A stretch of 58,116 bases of DNA. Origin: Leptolyngbya sp. PLA1 (GTDB lineage: Bacteria; Planctomycetota; Phycisphaerae; Phycisphaerales; UBA1924). A model generated the notes under the pieces. The model made no database searches. It was not told the DNA's origin and saw only the letters and a program-made list of their open reading frames with translations. Below are positions 8,250 through 15,761 of the stretch, piece after piece (the first letter of the stretch is position 1; each line of letters opens with the position of its first letter). The position numbers and the translations under genes were made by a program. Location: contig QWIH01000021.1 of NCBI GenBank assembly GCA_021405315.1, forward strand, positions 1 to 58,116, given 5' to 3'.

Positions 8250-9176
8250 TCACGCTCCGTACTTGATCCACTCCAGGCACAGGCCGGTCGGCGGGAGCGT
8301 CGGCCCGGCGCGCCGTCGATCCCGGGATGCGATGATCTCCCCGATCACGCCCGCTGCGATCCGTCCCCGCCCCACGTCCACCAGCGTGCCCGCGATGATG
8401 CGGACCATGTTCCACAGGAACCCATTGCCCGTGATGTCGATGCGCAGTCGCTGGGCGCCCTGGACGTCAGCCAGCCGCGTCACGGCGCAGGAGAAGACGG
8501 TGCGCACGGTGGAGAGCCTGCCGTGCCCCGCCGCTGCGAACGCCGCGAAGTCGTGCTCCCCCACCACCGCGCGCGCCGCGATGTCCATCGCCTCCGCGTC
8601 CAGCGGCTCCCACACGTGATGGACGTACCGCCGGTCCCAGAGCGGGCGCAGCCCCTGGCCCCGAGGCGGGGGCGGAGACACGTGCAGCGTGTACGAGTAC
8701 CCCTTGCTCATCGCCCCGCGGATGGGATCAAAGTCGTGCGGCACCTCCGCGCAGGAGGTCACGAGCACGTCGTCCGGGAGCCGGCCGTTGATTGCCCGCA
8801 GCAACCGATCCGTTCCCCGGCTGACGGGCCAGCCCGCGGCATCGCCCTCCCCGCCGCACGTGAAGGCGCCCACCTGCCCCCGCGCGTGGACGCCCGCGTC
8901 CGTGCGGCTCGCGCCCATCAGCACCACGGGCTCGCGCACCACGCCGATCACCGCCTGCTCGACCACGTGCTGCACGGTGCGGAGCGCCACCCTCGCGCGG
9001 TCCTCCCCCTCGCGCAACTCCAGCGGCTCTGCCGCCGCGAGCTTGCTCTCGCTGGGCCGCGAGGGCACCTGGTCCCCGGGCCGGTCGTCGCCCGCGATCG
9101 GCAGCATCGGTTCCTGCTTCTGCCAGCCGCAGAAGTCCGTCCCGTCGTACGCGATGGTGAGGGCGTAGCGGGGCAA
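8250..9176 (-). CDS. truA: tRNA pseudouridine(38-40) synthase with an internal insertion
   Basis: TruA modifies uridines 38-40 in the tRNA anticodon stem-loop. The N-terminus reads MPRYALTIAYDGTDFCGWQKQ, the catalytic loop is GASRTDAGVHARGQVG (Asp 93), and the C-terminal domain has GNGFLWNMVRIIAGTLVDVGRG. The start is a TTG at 9176, five bases after the upstream stop; there is no in-frame ATG that fits the family start. About 44 residues (22-65, hydrophilic, PSRPSESKLAAAEPLELREG) are inserted between GWQKQ and TVQHVVEQAV, where ordinary TruA has only a few residues. At 308 residues it is longer than the usual 245-270. Confidence 0.93.
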   Translation of the reverse strand: MPRYALTIAYDGTDFCGWQKQEPMLPIAGDDRPGDQVPSRPSESKLAAAEPLELREGEDRARVALRTVQHVVEQAVIGVVREPVVLMGASRTDAGVHARGQVGAFTCGGEGDAAGWPVSRGTDRLLRAINGRLPDDVLVTSCAEVPHDFDPIRGAMSKGYSYTLHVSPPPPRGQGLRPLWDRRYVHHVWEPLDAEAMDIAARAVVGEHDFAAFAAAGHGRLSTVRTVFSCAVTRLADVQGAQRLRIDITGNGFLWNMVRIIAGTLVDVGRGRIAAGVIGEIIASRDRRRAGPTLPPTGLCLEWIKYGA

Positions 9177-9178
9177 GG

Positions 9179-9274
9179 TCAGTGGCGGCTCTTCTTGCGG
9201 GGCTGGTTGGCGAGAATGACCACTAGGCCGACCGCCACCACCACGCCGACGATCATGAGCAGCATCCAACTCAT
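9179..9274 (-). CDS. Tiny single-helix membrane protein, 31 aa
   Basis: The ATG at 9274 overlaps the stop of the 67-residue gene (ATGA), and the stop is directly followed by the truA TTG start. The whole protein is one helix (LLMIVGVVVAVGLVVILA) with a basic tail (NQPRKKSRH). Coupling on both sides argues that it is translated. Such peptides often stabilise membrane complexes; its place behind nuoG makes a respiratory link possible but unproven. Confidence 0.55.
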   Translation of the reverse strand: MSWMLLMIVGVVVAVGLVVILANQPRKKSRH

Positions 9275-9474
9275 GCGGTGCCGTCCTTCCTGGGCTGATC
9301 GGCGCCCGGCGTGCGCACGATGATCCGCTCGCGGGTGTCCTCGGGTGACTTGAAGCGCTTGTGCTCCGCGTCCGCCCACTTGTCGGCCTGCTTCCACCAC
9401 CAGAGGGTGAAGGGAATGCCGACAAACACGGTCGCCGCCATGAGCAGCCACATGAGCGTGGTGGCGCTGAGCAT
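9271..9474 (-). CDS. Small membrane protein, 67 aa
   Basis: The start is the ATG at 9474. One N-terminal membrane helix (LMWLLMAATVFVGIPFTLWWW) is followed by a charged cytoplasmic tail (KQADKWADAEHKRFKSPEDTRERIIVR). No family is recognised. It lies 45 bp after the nuoG stop and overlaps the 31-residue gene by 4 bp, so the order nuoG, 67 aa, 31 aa, truA looks like one transcript. Confidence 0.65.
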   Translation of the reverse strand: MLSATTLMWLLMAATVFVGIPFTLWWWKQADKWADAEHKRFKSPEDTRERIIVRTPGADQPRKDGTA

Positions 9475-9519
9475 CGAGCCGCCTCCTTGCCCCGATCGTA
9501 TTCTCGCCCGGGCCGGGCG

Positions 9520-11268
9520 TCAGACCTCGACCATGGGCATGTCCGTCGAGACGGCACGCTCCTCGGGCGGGAGGGCCACGTCGCTCGCGAACGCGCCCCC
9601 CATCTGGGCCCGCGTGGCGCCCGCGTCGAACTCCGGCGCAAAGGGCACGGCCACGTGCAGGCCGGCGGCGACCTGACCTCGCGTCGTCTCGAGCATCAGG
9701 GGCTTGGAGCGAGCAGACGGCGCGACGCCGCCACCGAGCACCCAGGCAAGATCGAGCGCGTGCTGCGCCTCGGCCTTCGAGCCCTCCAGCGGCGGGACGG
9801 CCCGTGCGAAAGCCTGGAGCATGTTGCGGGCGTTCTCGAACGTGCCGGACTTCTCCAACCACGTCGCCCCGGGGAGCACCACGTCCGCACGATCCGAGAG
9901 TTCGCTCGCGAGCGTGTCGATCAGCGTGACGAACTTTCCACCCAGGCACGTCACAAGGTCCTTGTCCGCCCAGTCGTCGGGGTAGTTGCCGGTGAGGATG
10001 ACCGCCCCGACCTTGCTCGCGCCGGTGCCCTTGCCCAGCACCGCCAGCAGGCCCGCGTAGTCCTCAACCTGCCCCCCCATGGCCGCCAGGACCCGCTTCA
10101 CGCCGCGCGCGTTCGGTGCCTTTTCCGCGTAGATCCTGAACGCCCGGGGGTCGTTCTCGCCGGCCCCGATGGGGTAGACCTTGTCCTGCCCCGAGACCGG
10201 AACGGGGCCCAGGGCCAGGATCGCCTGCGGGTCCATGCTCCTCGCGGTCCGCGCCAGCAGATAGGCATCCTCGCAGCTCAGCATCGGGCTCACCATCAGT
10301 GCCAGCCGCTTGCCGGCCTGCACGGCGCGGGACACGCCCTGGATGACATCCGCGTTCGCACGGACATACTCGCACGCCACCGGCACGCCGTGCTGCTTGC
10401 GGGTGGGCCCGCGCAGACGGCGCTCGCTGTGCACGAACTTCCAGCCGTAGCGGACCTCGTCGGTGATCCACCACTTGTTGATCTTCGCGTTCTCTCGGGG
10501 CTTGATGCGGAAGACCTTGCCCTGGTTGTGGTGGACCCAGAGGTTGTCGCCGCTGGCGGTCAGGCCGTCAACGCTGGGCGACTCCCGGAGGAACCAGACA
10601 CGCTGCGCGAAGAGGAAATCCTTGTCGAGCAGCGCGCCCACCGGGCACAGGTCGATCACGTTCGCCGAAAGCTCGTTCGCCAGCGGCACGCCGGGGAACA
10701 CGTCGATCTCCTCCTTGTTGCCCCGGCCCTGCACCATGAGCTCGCTGGTGCCCGTGACCTCCCGCGTGAAGCGCACGCAACGGGTGCACATGATGCACCG
10801 GTCGCTGTACAGCAGCACACGCGGGCCCACGTCCTTCTTGGGCTGCTTGACCTTCTGCTCCTCGAAGCGCGAAACCCCCCGACCGTACATGTACGAATAG
10901 TCCTGCAGAAAGCACTCGCCCGACTGGTCGCACACCGGGCAGTCCAGCGGGTGGTTGATGAGCAGGAACTCCATGACCGCCTTCTGGTTCGCGACCGCCT
11001 TGGGCGAGTCCGAGAAGACAACCATGCCGTCCATCGCGGTCTGCTGGCAGCTCGGCACCAGCTTCCCCCCCATGAAGGGCTCCAACTGCCCCGTCTTCGG
11101 ATTGGGGACCTGGCACTCCACGAGGCAGATGCGGCAACTCGCCACGACGGACAGGCCCTCGTGGTAGCAGTACTGCGGAATCTCGACCCCGCGCGCGTTG
11201 GCGATCTGCAGGATCGTCTGGCCGGGGGTGAACTCAAACTTCTGCCCGTTGATCGTGATGGTCGGCAT
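9520..11268 (-). CDS. nuoG: NADH-quinone oxidoreductase subunit G (complex I iron-sulfur subunit)
   Basis: The start is the ATG at 11268. The N-terminal ferredoxin domain has the 2Fe-2S cysteines C34, C45, C48 and probably C75. It is followed by a His/Cys 4Fe-4S segment (HPLDCPVCDQSGECFLQDYSY) and a third cluster region (DRCIMCTRCVRF, later IDLCPVGALLDKDF). The remaining 350 residues are a molybdopterin-oxidoreductase-like domain with the conserved ending region ADVVLPGATWLEKSGTFEN. At 582 residues it is on the short side for NuoG. No other nuo gene is in the window; it is followed instead by two tiny membrane proteins and truA. Confidence 0.9.
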   Translation of the reverse strand: MPTITINGQKFEFTPGQTILQIANARGVEIPQYCYHEGLSVVASCRICLVECQVPNPKTGQLEPFMGGKLVPSCQQTAMDGMVVFSDSPKAVANQKAVMEFLLINHPLDCPVCDQSGECFLQDYSYMYGRGVSRFEEQKVKQPKKDVGPRVLLYSDRCIMCTRCVRFTREVTGTSELMVQGRGNKEEIDVFPGVPLANELSANVIDLCPVGALLDKDFLFAQRVWFLRESPSVDGLTASGDNLWVHHNQGKVFRIKPRENAKINKWWITDEVRYGWKFVHSERRLRGPTRKQHGVPVACEYVRANADVIQGVSRAVQAGKRLALMVSPMLSCEDAYLLARTARSMDPQAILALGPVPVSGQDKVYPIGAGENDPRAFRIYAEKAPNARGVKRVLAAMGGQVEDYAGLLAVLGKGTGASKVGAVILTGNYPDDWADKDLVTCLGGKFVTLIDTLASELSDRADVVLPGATWLEKSGTFENARNMLQAFARAVPPLEGSKAEAQHALDLAWVLGGGVAPSARSKPLMLETTRGQVAAGLHVAVPFAPEFDAGATRAQMGGAFASDVALPPEERAVSTDMPMVEV

Positions 11269-11480
11269 GACGGGGCCATGGTAGCGGTTCAGAATGGGGA
11301 CCACCGATGCCCCGCACAAGGCCCCACGCCACTCGCCCGACTCAAGAATTGCGCGTCCACACCCAAAAATGCACGTTGACAAGCTGGGGTAGGGTGATAA
11401 CCTCAGGTGCTGCCATAGTGTGCTGTGGCGGAAGCATTTAGGGCCGAGAGGTCCTTTGAGAGCAGAGACAGGGGGCATCC

Positions 11481-12176
11481 ATGTTCAAGTTGTGCTGTGG
11501 CGTCGCCGCACTCGTGGTCGGGGCTTCTGGTGCGTCGGGGATCGTCTATTCCGGTTCGAGCGGCAGCCTCGCCGCTCGCGCCGAGTTCACCATCTCCGGC
11601 ACACAACTGCATGTGTATCTGTCGAACACTTCGACCGCGGACATCATGGTTCCGGCGAACGTGCTGACCGCGGTCTTCTTCGAGATCAGCGGGTCGCCCA
11701 TCTCCCTCACTCGAGTCAGCGCCGTGCTGGGCCCGGGATCGGTCGTCACCAACGGCACCACGCCGGGCGACGGGGTGGTCGGCGGCGAGTGGGCCTCCGG
11801 CTACAAGGCCGCCGGCTATCCCGGCGGCTTCCGCTACGGCATCAGTTCCTCCGGCCTCGGAGACTTCGGCCCCGGCGACCGCTTCCCGGGTCCGGACCTC
11901 TTCCCTCCCGCGAGCCCCAACGGCCTGGAGTTCGGCATCGCCAGCGCGGGCGACAACCCGGCGACACACAACGGCGGCGCCAACACACCCCTCATTCAGA
12001 ACGAGGTCCGCTTCACCCTCGGCGGCCTGCCCGCGAACTTCGATCTCAACCGGGTCACCGGCGTCCGCTTCGTCTACGGCACGGCCTACGGCGAGGGACA
12101 GTTCGACGTGCCCTCTCCCGGCACGCTTGCACTGCTCGGCGTCAGCGGCGCCCTCGCGCGCCGCCGTCGCCGCTGA
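11481..12176 (+). CDS. Exosortase-type (PEP-CTERM-like) surface protein, copy 1
   Basis: The 231-residue protein has an N-terminal signal peptide (MFKLCCGVAALVVGASGASG). Its beta-rich body contains SGSLAARAEF, NTSTADIMVPANVLTAVFFEI and ASAGDNPATHN, and its C-terminal sorting tail reads VPSPGTLALLGVSGALARRRRR. The tail has the order expected for exosortase substrates: P-x-P-G motif, hydrophobic stretch, Arg cluster. It shares long segments with the next gene and is clearly its paralogue. It is probably exported and anchored or released at the cell surface; the ligand or role is unknown. No exosortase gene is in this window. Confidence 0.8.
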   Translation: MFKLCCGVAALVVGASGASGIVYSGSSGSLAARAEFTISGTQLHVYLSNTSTADIMVPANVLTAVFFEISGSPISLTRVSAVLGPGSVVTNGTTPGDGVVGGEWASGYKAAGYPGGFRYGISSSGLGDFGPGDRFPGPDLFPPASPNGLEFGIASAGDNPATHNGGANTPLIQNEVRFTLGGLPANFDLNRVTGVRFVYGTAYGEGQFDVPSPGTLALLGVSGALARRRRR

Positions 12177-12322
12177 TCTGCCGGACCCCGTGCGGCGCAT
12201 TCTTGCGAGTGCGCACCGTTGCCGGTTTGTTATCGGTCCGGCCATCCGAGTTGTATTGGGACGCCTCGGACCGCGTGTATCACCAAAACTAGCGCGTTAT
12301 GCGGAAACCGACGCATGGATTC

Positions 12323-12350
12323 TTGACGTATCTGCCATGCAAGGTAGAGT
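12323..12350 (+). promoter_or_regulatory. Candidate sigma-70-type promoter for surface protein copy 2
   Basis: TTGACG at 12323-12328 and TAGAGT at 12345-12350 are separated by 16 bases, about 70 bases before the ATG at 12420. The match is moderate. A similar TTGACG is found upstream of the 13448 gene. Confidence 0.4.
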
Positions 12351-12419
12351 CTTCACAGAGAGACAGGTCGATGCCGCCGAACTGTTTGGCGTGCATGGGC
12401 TTGGAGGAGAGAGGGCCCC

Positions 12420-13136
12420 ATGTCATTTCGAAATATCTTGTCCGTGCGCGCTATCTGCATCGCGGCCGTGGCCGGTCTGGCCTCCGCCGCTTCCGCCAGT
12501 GTGACGTTCAGCGGGACCAGCGGCAATCTCGCCGCCGCCGCGGAGTTTGATATCTCTGCCGGCAGCCTCATCATCCGGCTGACCAACACCAGCACCGCAG
12601 ATGTGATGGTCCCCGCGGACATCCTCACCGGCGTCTACTTCGATGTCGCCGGCTCCTCGCTGAGCCTCACGCCCGTGAGCGCCACGCTCTACGGCGGGTC
12701 GGTCGTGCTCTTCGGGTCCAACGGCGGCGGGAACATGGGCGGCGAGTTCGCCTACGCCAGCTCGCTGGTCGGGGGGCCCGGCGCCGCAAACTACGGCATC
12801 AGCTCCAGCGGCCTCGGCCTCTTCGGCAACCCCAACTTCAACGGCCCCAACCTCGGTGGCCCCGCCGGCGTTGACGGCCTGCAGTACGGCATCACCTCCG
12901 CCGGCGACAACCCGGCGACCGGAAACACCCCCGTCACGGGCACCAATGAGCTCATCAAGAACTCGGTTGAGTTCAGGCTCTCTGGTCTTCCCCAGGGCTT
13001 CAACCTCAGCTCCATCGGCAACGTGTGGTTCCAGTACGGCACGGCGCTCAACGAGCCCCAGGTGTCCACCCCGGCTCCGGGCGCACTCGCCCTCCTCGGT
13101 CTGGGTGGCCTGATCGCGGGCCGTCGCCGCCGCTGA
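12420..13136 (+). CDS. Exosortase-type (PEP-CTERM-like) surface protein, copy 2
   Basis: The 238-residue protein starts at the ATG at 12420, preceded by GGAGGAGAGAGGG. It has a signal peptide (AICIAAVAGLASAASAS), then a body matching copy 1 segment by segment: SGTSGNLAAAAEFDIS, NTSTADVMVPADILTGVYFDV, NYGISSSGLGLFG and TSAGDNPATGN. The tail is PAPGALALLGLGGLIAGRRRR. The two genes are a tandem duplication that has since diverged. I recall a planctomycete exosortase-dependent surface family of this kind but cannot confirm membership here. The role at the cell surface is unknown. Confidence 0.82.
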   Translation: MSFRNILSVRAICIAAVAGLASAASASVTFSGTSGNLAAAAEFDISAGSLIIRLTNTSTADVMVPADILTGVYFDVAGSSLSLTPVSATLYGGSVVLFGSNGGGNMGGEFAYASSLVGGPGAANYGISSSGLGLFGNPNFNGPNLGGPAGVDGLQYGITSAGDNPATGNTPVTGTNELIKNSVEFRLSGLPQGFNLSSIGNVWFQYGTALNEPQVSTPAPGALALLGLGGLIAGRRRR

Positions 13137-13168
13137 AGCCTGCCTCCGACAACTCAGTGTCACTCCAG

Positions 13169-13192
13169 CGCCCAGCGGAACTCCGCTGGGCG
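13169..13192 (+). terminator. Rho-independent-like terminator after surface protein copy 2
   Basis: A perfect 10-bp stem (CGCCCAGCGG / CCGCTGGGCG) with an AACT loop lies 32 bases after the stop codon. It is followed by TTATCAC rather than a long T run. The stem and position fit a terminator. Confidence 0.7.
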
Positions 13193-13242
13193 TTATCACA
13201 CCCGGGATCCCACAGATCGGGCTGGTTCTCCGCCCTAACCCC

Positions 13243-13270
13243 TTGACGCCACAGGAAAATCCGCGATACT
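13243..13270 (+). promoter_or_regulatory. Candidate sigma-70-type promoter for the third surface protein
   Basis: TTGACG (13243-13248), a 16-base spacer and GATACT (13265-13270) lie about 180 bases before the GTG at 13448. This predicts a leader of roughly 170 bases. The 311-base stretch 13137-13447 contains no gene: it holds the terminator at 13169, this promoter and two hairpins in the leader. Confidence 0.4.
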
Positions 13271-13329
13271 CCGCCCGCGAGTCGGAGGAGGAGAGAGAGA
13301 CCCCGCCGCCTGGACGTTCCCGTGCCACG

Positions 13330-13412
13330 CCCGGACCTTGTCCGGGGCGCGGGCGATCGGACCGGCATCCTCCAATCCGTCCCGCACGGTCCCGGCGCCG
13401 GGTGGCGCCGGG
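13330..13412 (+). promoter_or_regulatory. Two hairpins in the leader of the third surface protein gene
   Basis: Hairpin 1 (13330-13346) has a 7-bp stem CCCGGAC / GTCCGGG with a CTT loop. Hairpin 2 (13391-13412) has a 9-bp stem CCCGGCGCC / GGCGCCGGG with a GGGT loop, ending about 21 bases before the GGAGGAG ribosome-binding site. They could shape translation or message stability; no known riboswitch is recognised. Confidence 0.45.
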
Positions 13413-13447
13413 TGTTGTCCGTTGCACCCATTCGGAGGAGAAGAGAC

Positions 13448-14089
13448 GTGAAAGTGACTGCCCTGCTCGCATCCGGCGCCCTCGCGGCCGCCGCCAACGC
13501 CACCATCATCGAAGCCCGCCTCGACAGCGTGTCGCCCGAGCGCCACATGCAGGTGTCCGTCAACGGGGGCGACTCGTACCGCACGCTCTACACCGGCGTG
13601 AACAACTTCACGGTGACCGGGGGCGACACGAACCTGCTGGGCCCGACATTCGTCGGCTTCTGCATCGACCTCGGGCAAACCATCCACTTCAACCAGTCCA
13701 ACCTGTTCACGGTGACGCAGCTCGAGGACGCGCCGCTCCCGGGCTCGGGCATGGGCGTGACCAAGGCCGACCTGCTCCGCGAACTGTGGGGCCGGCACTT
13801 CAGCCCGGCCTTCACTTCCACGCAGGCCGCGGCGTTCCAGAGCGCCGTGTGGGAGATCGTCTTCGACTCCGGCCTCAACGTGCACACGGGGACGATCCGC
13901 ATCGACGGGCACGACGCGACCGAGGACCTGGCCAACGACTGGCTGGACTCGCTCACCGGCACCTCGTCGCTGTACGCTCCGGTGTTTGCGCTGACCTCGG
14001 GCCAGACGCAGGACATGATCGTCCCGACCCCCGGTTCTGTCGCGCTGCTGGCGCTGGGCGGGCTGATCGCGGGCCGTCGCCGCCGCTGA
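13448..14089 (+). CDS. PEP-CTERM-like surface protein, 213 aa
   Basis: The start is the GTG at 13448, seven bases after a strong GGAGGAG. The short signal peptide is VKVTALLASGALAAAANA. The body contains FVGFCIDLGQTIHF and AAAFQSAVWEIVFDSGL, a pattern seen in many PEP-CTERM proteins that bind or display something at the surface. The tail is VPTPGSVALLALGGLIAGRRRR. Apart from the tail it is not related to the two preceding paralogues. It is predicted to be exported and processed by an exosortase encoded elsewhere. Confidence 0.8.
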   Translation: MKVTALLASGALAAAANATIIEARLDSVSPERHMQVSVNGGDSYRTLYTGVNNFTVTGGDTNLLGPTFVGFCIDLGQTIHFNQSNLFTVTQLEDAPLPGSGMGVTKADLLRELWGRHFSPAFTSTQAAAFQSAVWEIVFDSGLNVHTGTIRIDGHDATEDLANDWLDSLTGTSSLYAPVFALTSGQTQDMIVPTPGSVALLALGGLIAGRRRR

Positions 14090-14110
14090 TCCGAACGAGG
14101 CTCTTTCCGA

Positions 14111-14136
14111 GGCCCGGTGCGTGGTCGCGCCGGGCC
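14111..14136. terminator. Probable bidirectional terminator between convergent genes
   Basis: GGCCCGG-T-GCG, loop TGGT, then CGC-G-CCGGGCC forms an 11-position stem with one G-T pair, followed by TTCTTC on the plus strand. It lies between the stop of the surface protein (14089) and the stop of the ABC ATPase (14141), so it can serve both. Confidence 0.7.
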
Positions 14137-14140
14137 TTCT

Positions 14141-14902
14141 TCATGCGCCGACGGTCTGGGGGGCTTCCTCGGGCCGTTCCGGCGTCTGCACGCGGTCGAA
14201 CTCCACCACGCCGTCCCCCAGTCGAACGACCCGCTTGCAGCGCCGAGAAACCGCGGGATCGTGCGTGACCATGATGATCGTCATGCCCTCGTCGTTCAGG
14301 CGGTCAAAGACGGCAAGGATGGCGCGACCCGTGGCGGAGTCCAGGTTGCCCGTGGGCTCGTCCGCCATGAGGACGACCGGGCGTGTGACCAGCGCGCGGG
14401 CGATCGCCACCCGCTGCTGCTGTCCGCCCGAGAGTTCGCGGGGGCGGTGATCGAGACGGTCGCCCAGACCGACCATCGTGAGCACCTCGCGGGCACGGTC
14501 CAGCCGATCCCGCTTGGGAACCTTCTGGTAGAAGAGCGGGACCGCGACGTTCTCGTCGATCGTGAGCTCTGGGATGAGGTTGAAGGCCTGGAAGATGAAG
14601 CCGATCTTGCGACCCCGGTACTCGGAGAGCGTGGCGTCGTCCATGCCTCCGACGTCCCGCCCGTCAAGGTAGTAGTGCCCGGAGGTGGGACGATCAAGAC
14701 AGCCAAGCACGTTCATGAGCGTGGACTTGCCCGAGCCGGAGCTGCCCATGACCGCGACGTATTCGCCCTTGCGGATGACAAGCTCGACGCCCTTGAGGGC
14801 CTCGACCATGATGCTTCCATCGTCCTTGAAGTAGGTCTTCCGGAGCGCCCGGAGTTCCGCGACGGGGGGCGGCTCGGCGGCGGTTGGATTCGGGTGGGTC
14901 AT
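14141..14902 (-). CDS. ABC transporter ATP-binding protein, MacB/LolD type
   Basis: The protein is 253 residues, starting at the ATG at 14902. It has Walker A GSSGSGKSTLMN, the Q-loop FQAFNL, the signature LSGGQQQR, Walker B VVLMADEPTGNLD and the H-loop VTHD. The sequence YLDGRDVGGMDDATLSEYRGRKIGFIFQ is typical of the MacB/LolD/FtsE group that energises FtsX-like permeases and pushes lipoproteins or peptides out of the inner membrane. No permease is adjacent; an FtsX-like permease lies 42 kb away at 56797-57990. The STAS gene upstream is on the same strand, 64 bp away. Confidence 0.92.
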   Translation of the reverse strand: MTHPNPTAAEPPPVAELRALRKTYFKDDGSIMVEALKGVELVIRKGEYVAVMGSSGSGKSTLMNVLGCLDRPTSGHYYLDGRDVGGMDDATLSEYRGRKIGFIFQAFNLIPELTIDENVAVPLFYQKVPKRDRLDRAREVLTMVGLGDRLDHRPRELSGGQQQRVAIARALVTRPVVLMADEPTGNLDSATGRAILAVFDRLNDEGMTIIMVTHDPAVSRRCKRVVRLGDGVVEFDRVQTPERPEEAPQTVGA

Positions 14903-14966
14903 GGCGGTCAACGCGGGCACGCGGAACACACGGATGCGCCGGGAGCCCCGCCCCGCCGCGGGCTTG

Positions 14967-15320
14967 CTACTTCGACGACTGCTGGTCCTCGATCTGCAGA
15001 CCGGCGAGCGCGGTGAGCGGATCGGGCGCAAAGCGGAGGACCTTGTCGAGCCCGGTCACCATGAAGACGGACCACACCGGATCGCTGACGCTGCAGAGGC
15101 GGAGGTGCGCGCCACGGTCCGCGAGGGTCTTTCGCAGCCGGAGCAGCTGCGCGAGGTTGGACGAGTTGACGTACGACACCTGCCCGAAGTTCAGGACGAC
15201 GTGGGGCACGTGGTCCTTGCTCTTGAGCGCGCGATCGATCACGGCCCCGAGCTCGTCGGAGAGCGCCGGCTCATCCGAGAGTTCCGTGATCACGATGTTC
15301 TCGGACCAGTCCGTGGACAT
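14967..15320 (-). CDS. STAS-domain anti-sigma-factor antagonist
   Basis: The 117-residue protein starts at the ATG at 15320 (a GTG six bases upstream is possible). It is a single STAS domain with the strand-loop HVVLNFGQVSYVNSSNLAQLL. The serines in VNSSNL stand where SpoIIAA-type proteins are phosphorylated by their kinase. Such proteins free a sigma factor by binding its anti-sigma partner, or act in a partner-switching circuit. No anti-sigma kinase or phosphatase is in the window. It is divergent from the GroES-like gene. Confidence 0.85.
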   Translation of the reverse strand: MSTDWSENIVITELSDEPALSDELGAVIDRALKSKDHVPHVVLNFGQVSYVNSSNLAQLLRLRKTLADRGAHLRLCSVSDPVWSVFMVTGLDKVLRFAPDPLTALAGLQIEDQQSSK

Positions 15321-15416
15321 GCACACAGTGTACGACGGCGCGGGCCGGTGGGTTCAGCCGGCGTGAGAACCCGGGCCCATACCGCCCCCCGGACGCCACC
15401 GGCTACACTCCAGCCG

Positions 15417-15758
15417 ATGGCCACACGACCGACTCCATCCTCCGCGGCGATCGAGGTGGTAGAGCCCGTTGGGAAGCGCGTCCTGATCCGCAAGGACCAG
15501 GACAAGAAGCAGACCAAGGCCGGGATTCACCTCCCCGACAAGGTCGAAATCCCCACGATCACAGGCCGCGTCGTGGCGGTCTCCGCCCAGGTGGCGCGGG
15601 ACGAGGATTACCCCATCAAGCAGTACGACCGCGTGCTCTTCCACCCCAAGCAGGCGGTGCCCGTGGACTTCGAGGGCGACAACCGGCTCTGGGTCGTGCC
15701 CGTGGAGGACGTCGTGGCCATCTTCCGGCGAGAGTCCTCGCAGAGCCCGGAGACCTGA
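15417..15758 (+). CDS. GroES-like (Cpn10) co-chaperonin, stand-alone
   Basis: The 113-residue protein starts at the ATG at 15417. After a 15-residue N-terminal extension comes the Cpn10 fold: VGKRVLIRKDQ, the mobile-loop region QTKAGIHLPD, then ITGRVVAVSAQVARDED, YDRVLFHPKQAVPVDF and WVVPVEDVVAIF. It caps GroEL-type rings in classical members. No groEL is adjacent; aroA follows after 3 bp, so the two are probably co-transcribed. The sequence is divergent enough that it may be a second, specialised copy. Confidence 0.82.
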   Translation: MATRPTPSSAAIEVVEPVGKRVLIRKDQDKKQTKAGIHLPDKVEIPTITGRVVAVSAQVARDEDYPIKQYDRVLFHPKQAVPVDFEGDNRLWVVPVEDVVAIFRRESSQSPET

Positions 15759-15761
15759 ATC

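Noticed and set aside
9361..11379. Long open frame opposite nuoG (about 672 codons)
   Set aside because: Arg/Leu/His-rich with no motif, exactly covering a clear nuoG. It is a shadow frame.
11376..11403. TTGACA upstream of surface protein copy 1 as a promoter
   Set aside because: No convincing -10 at a 16-18 base spacing; the best one (TAACCT) is poor.
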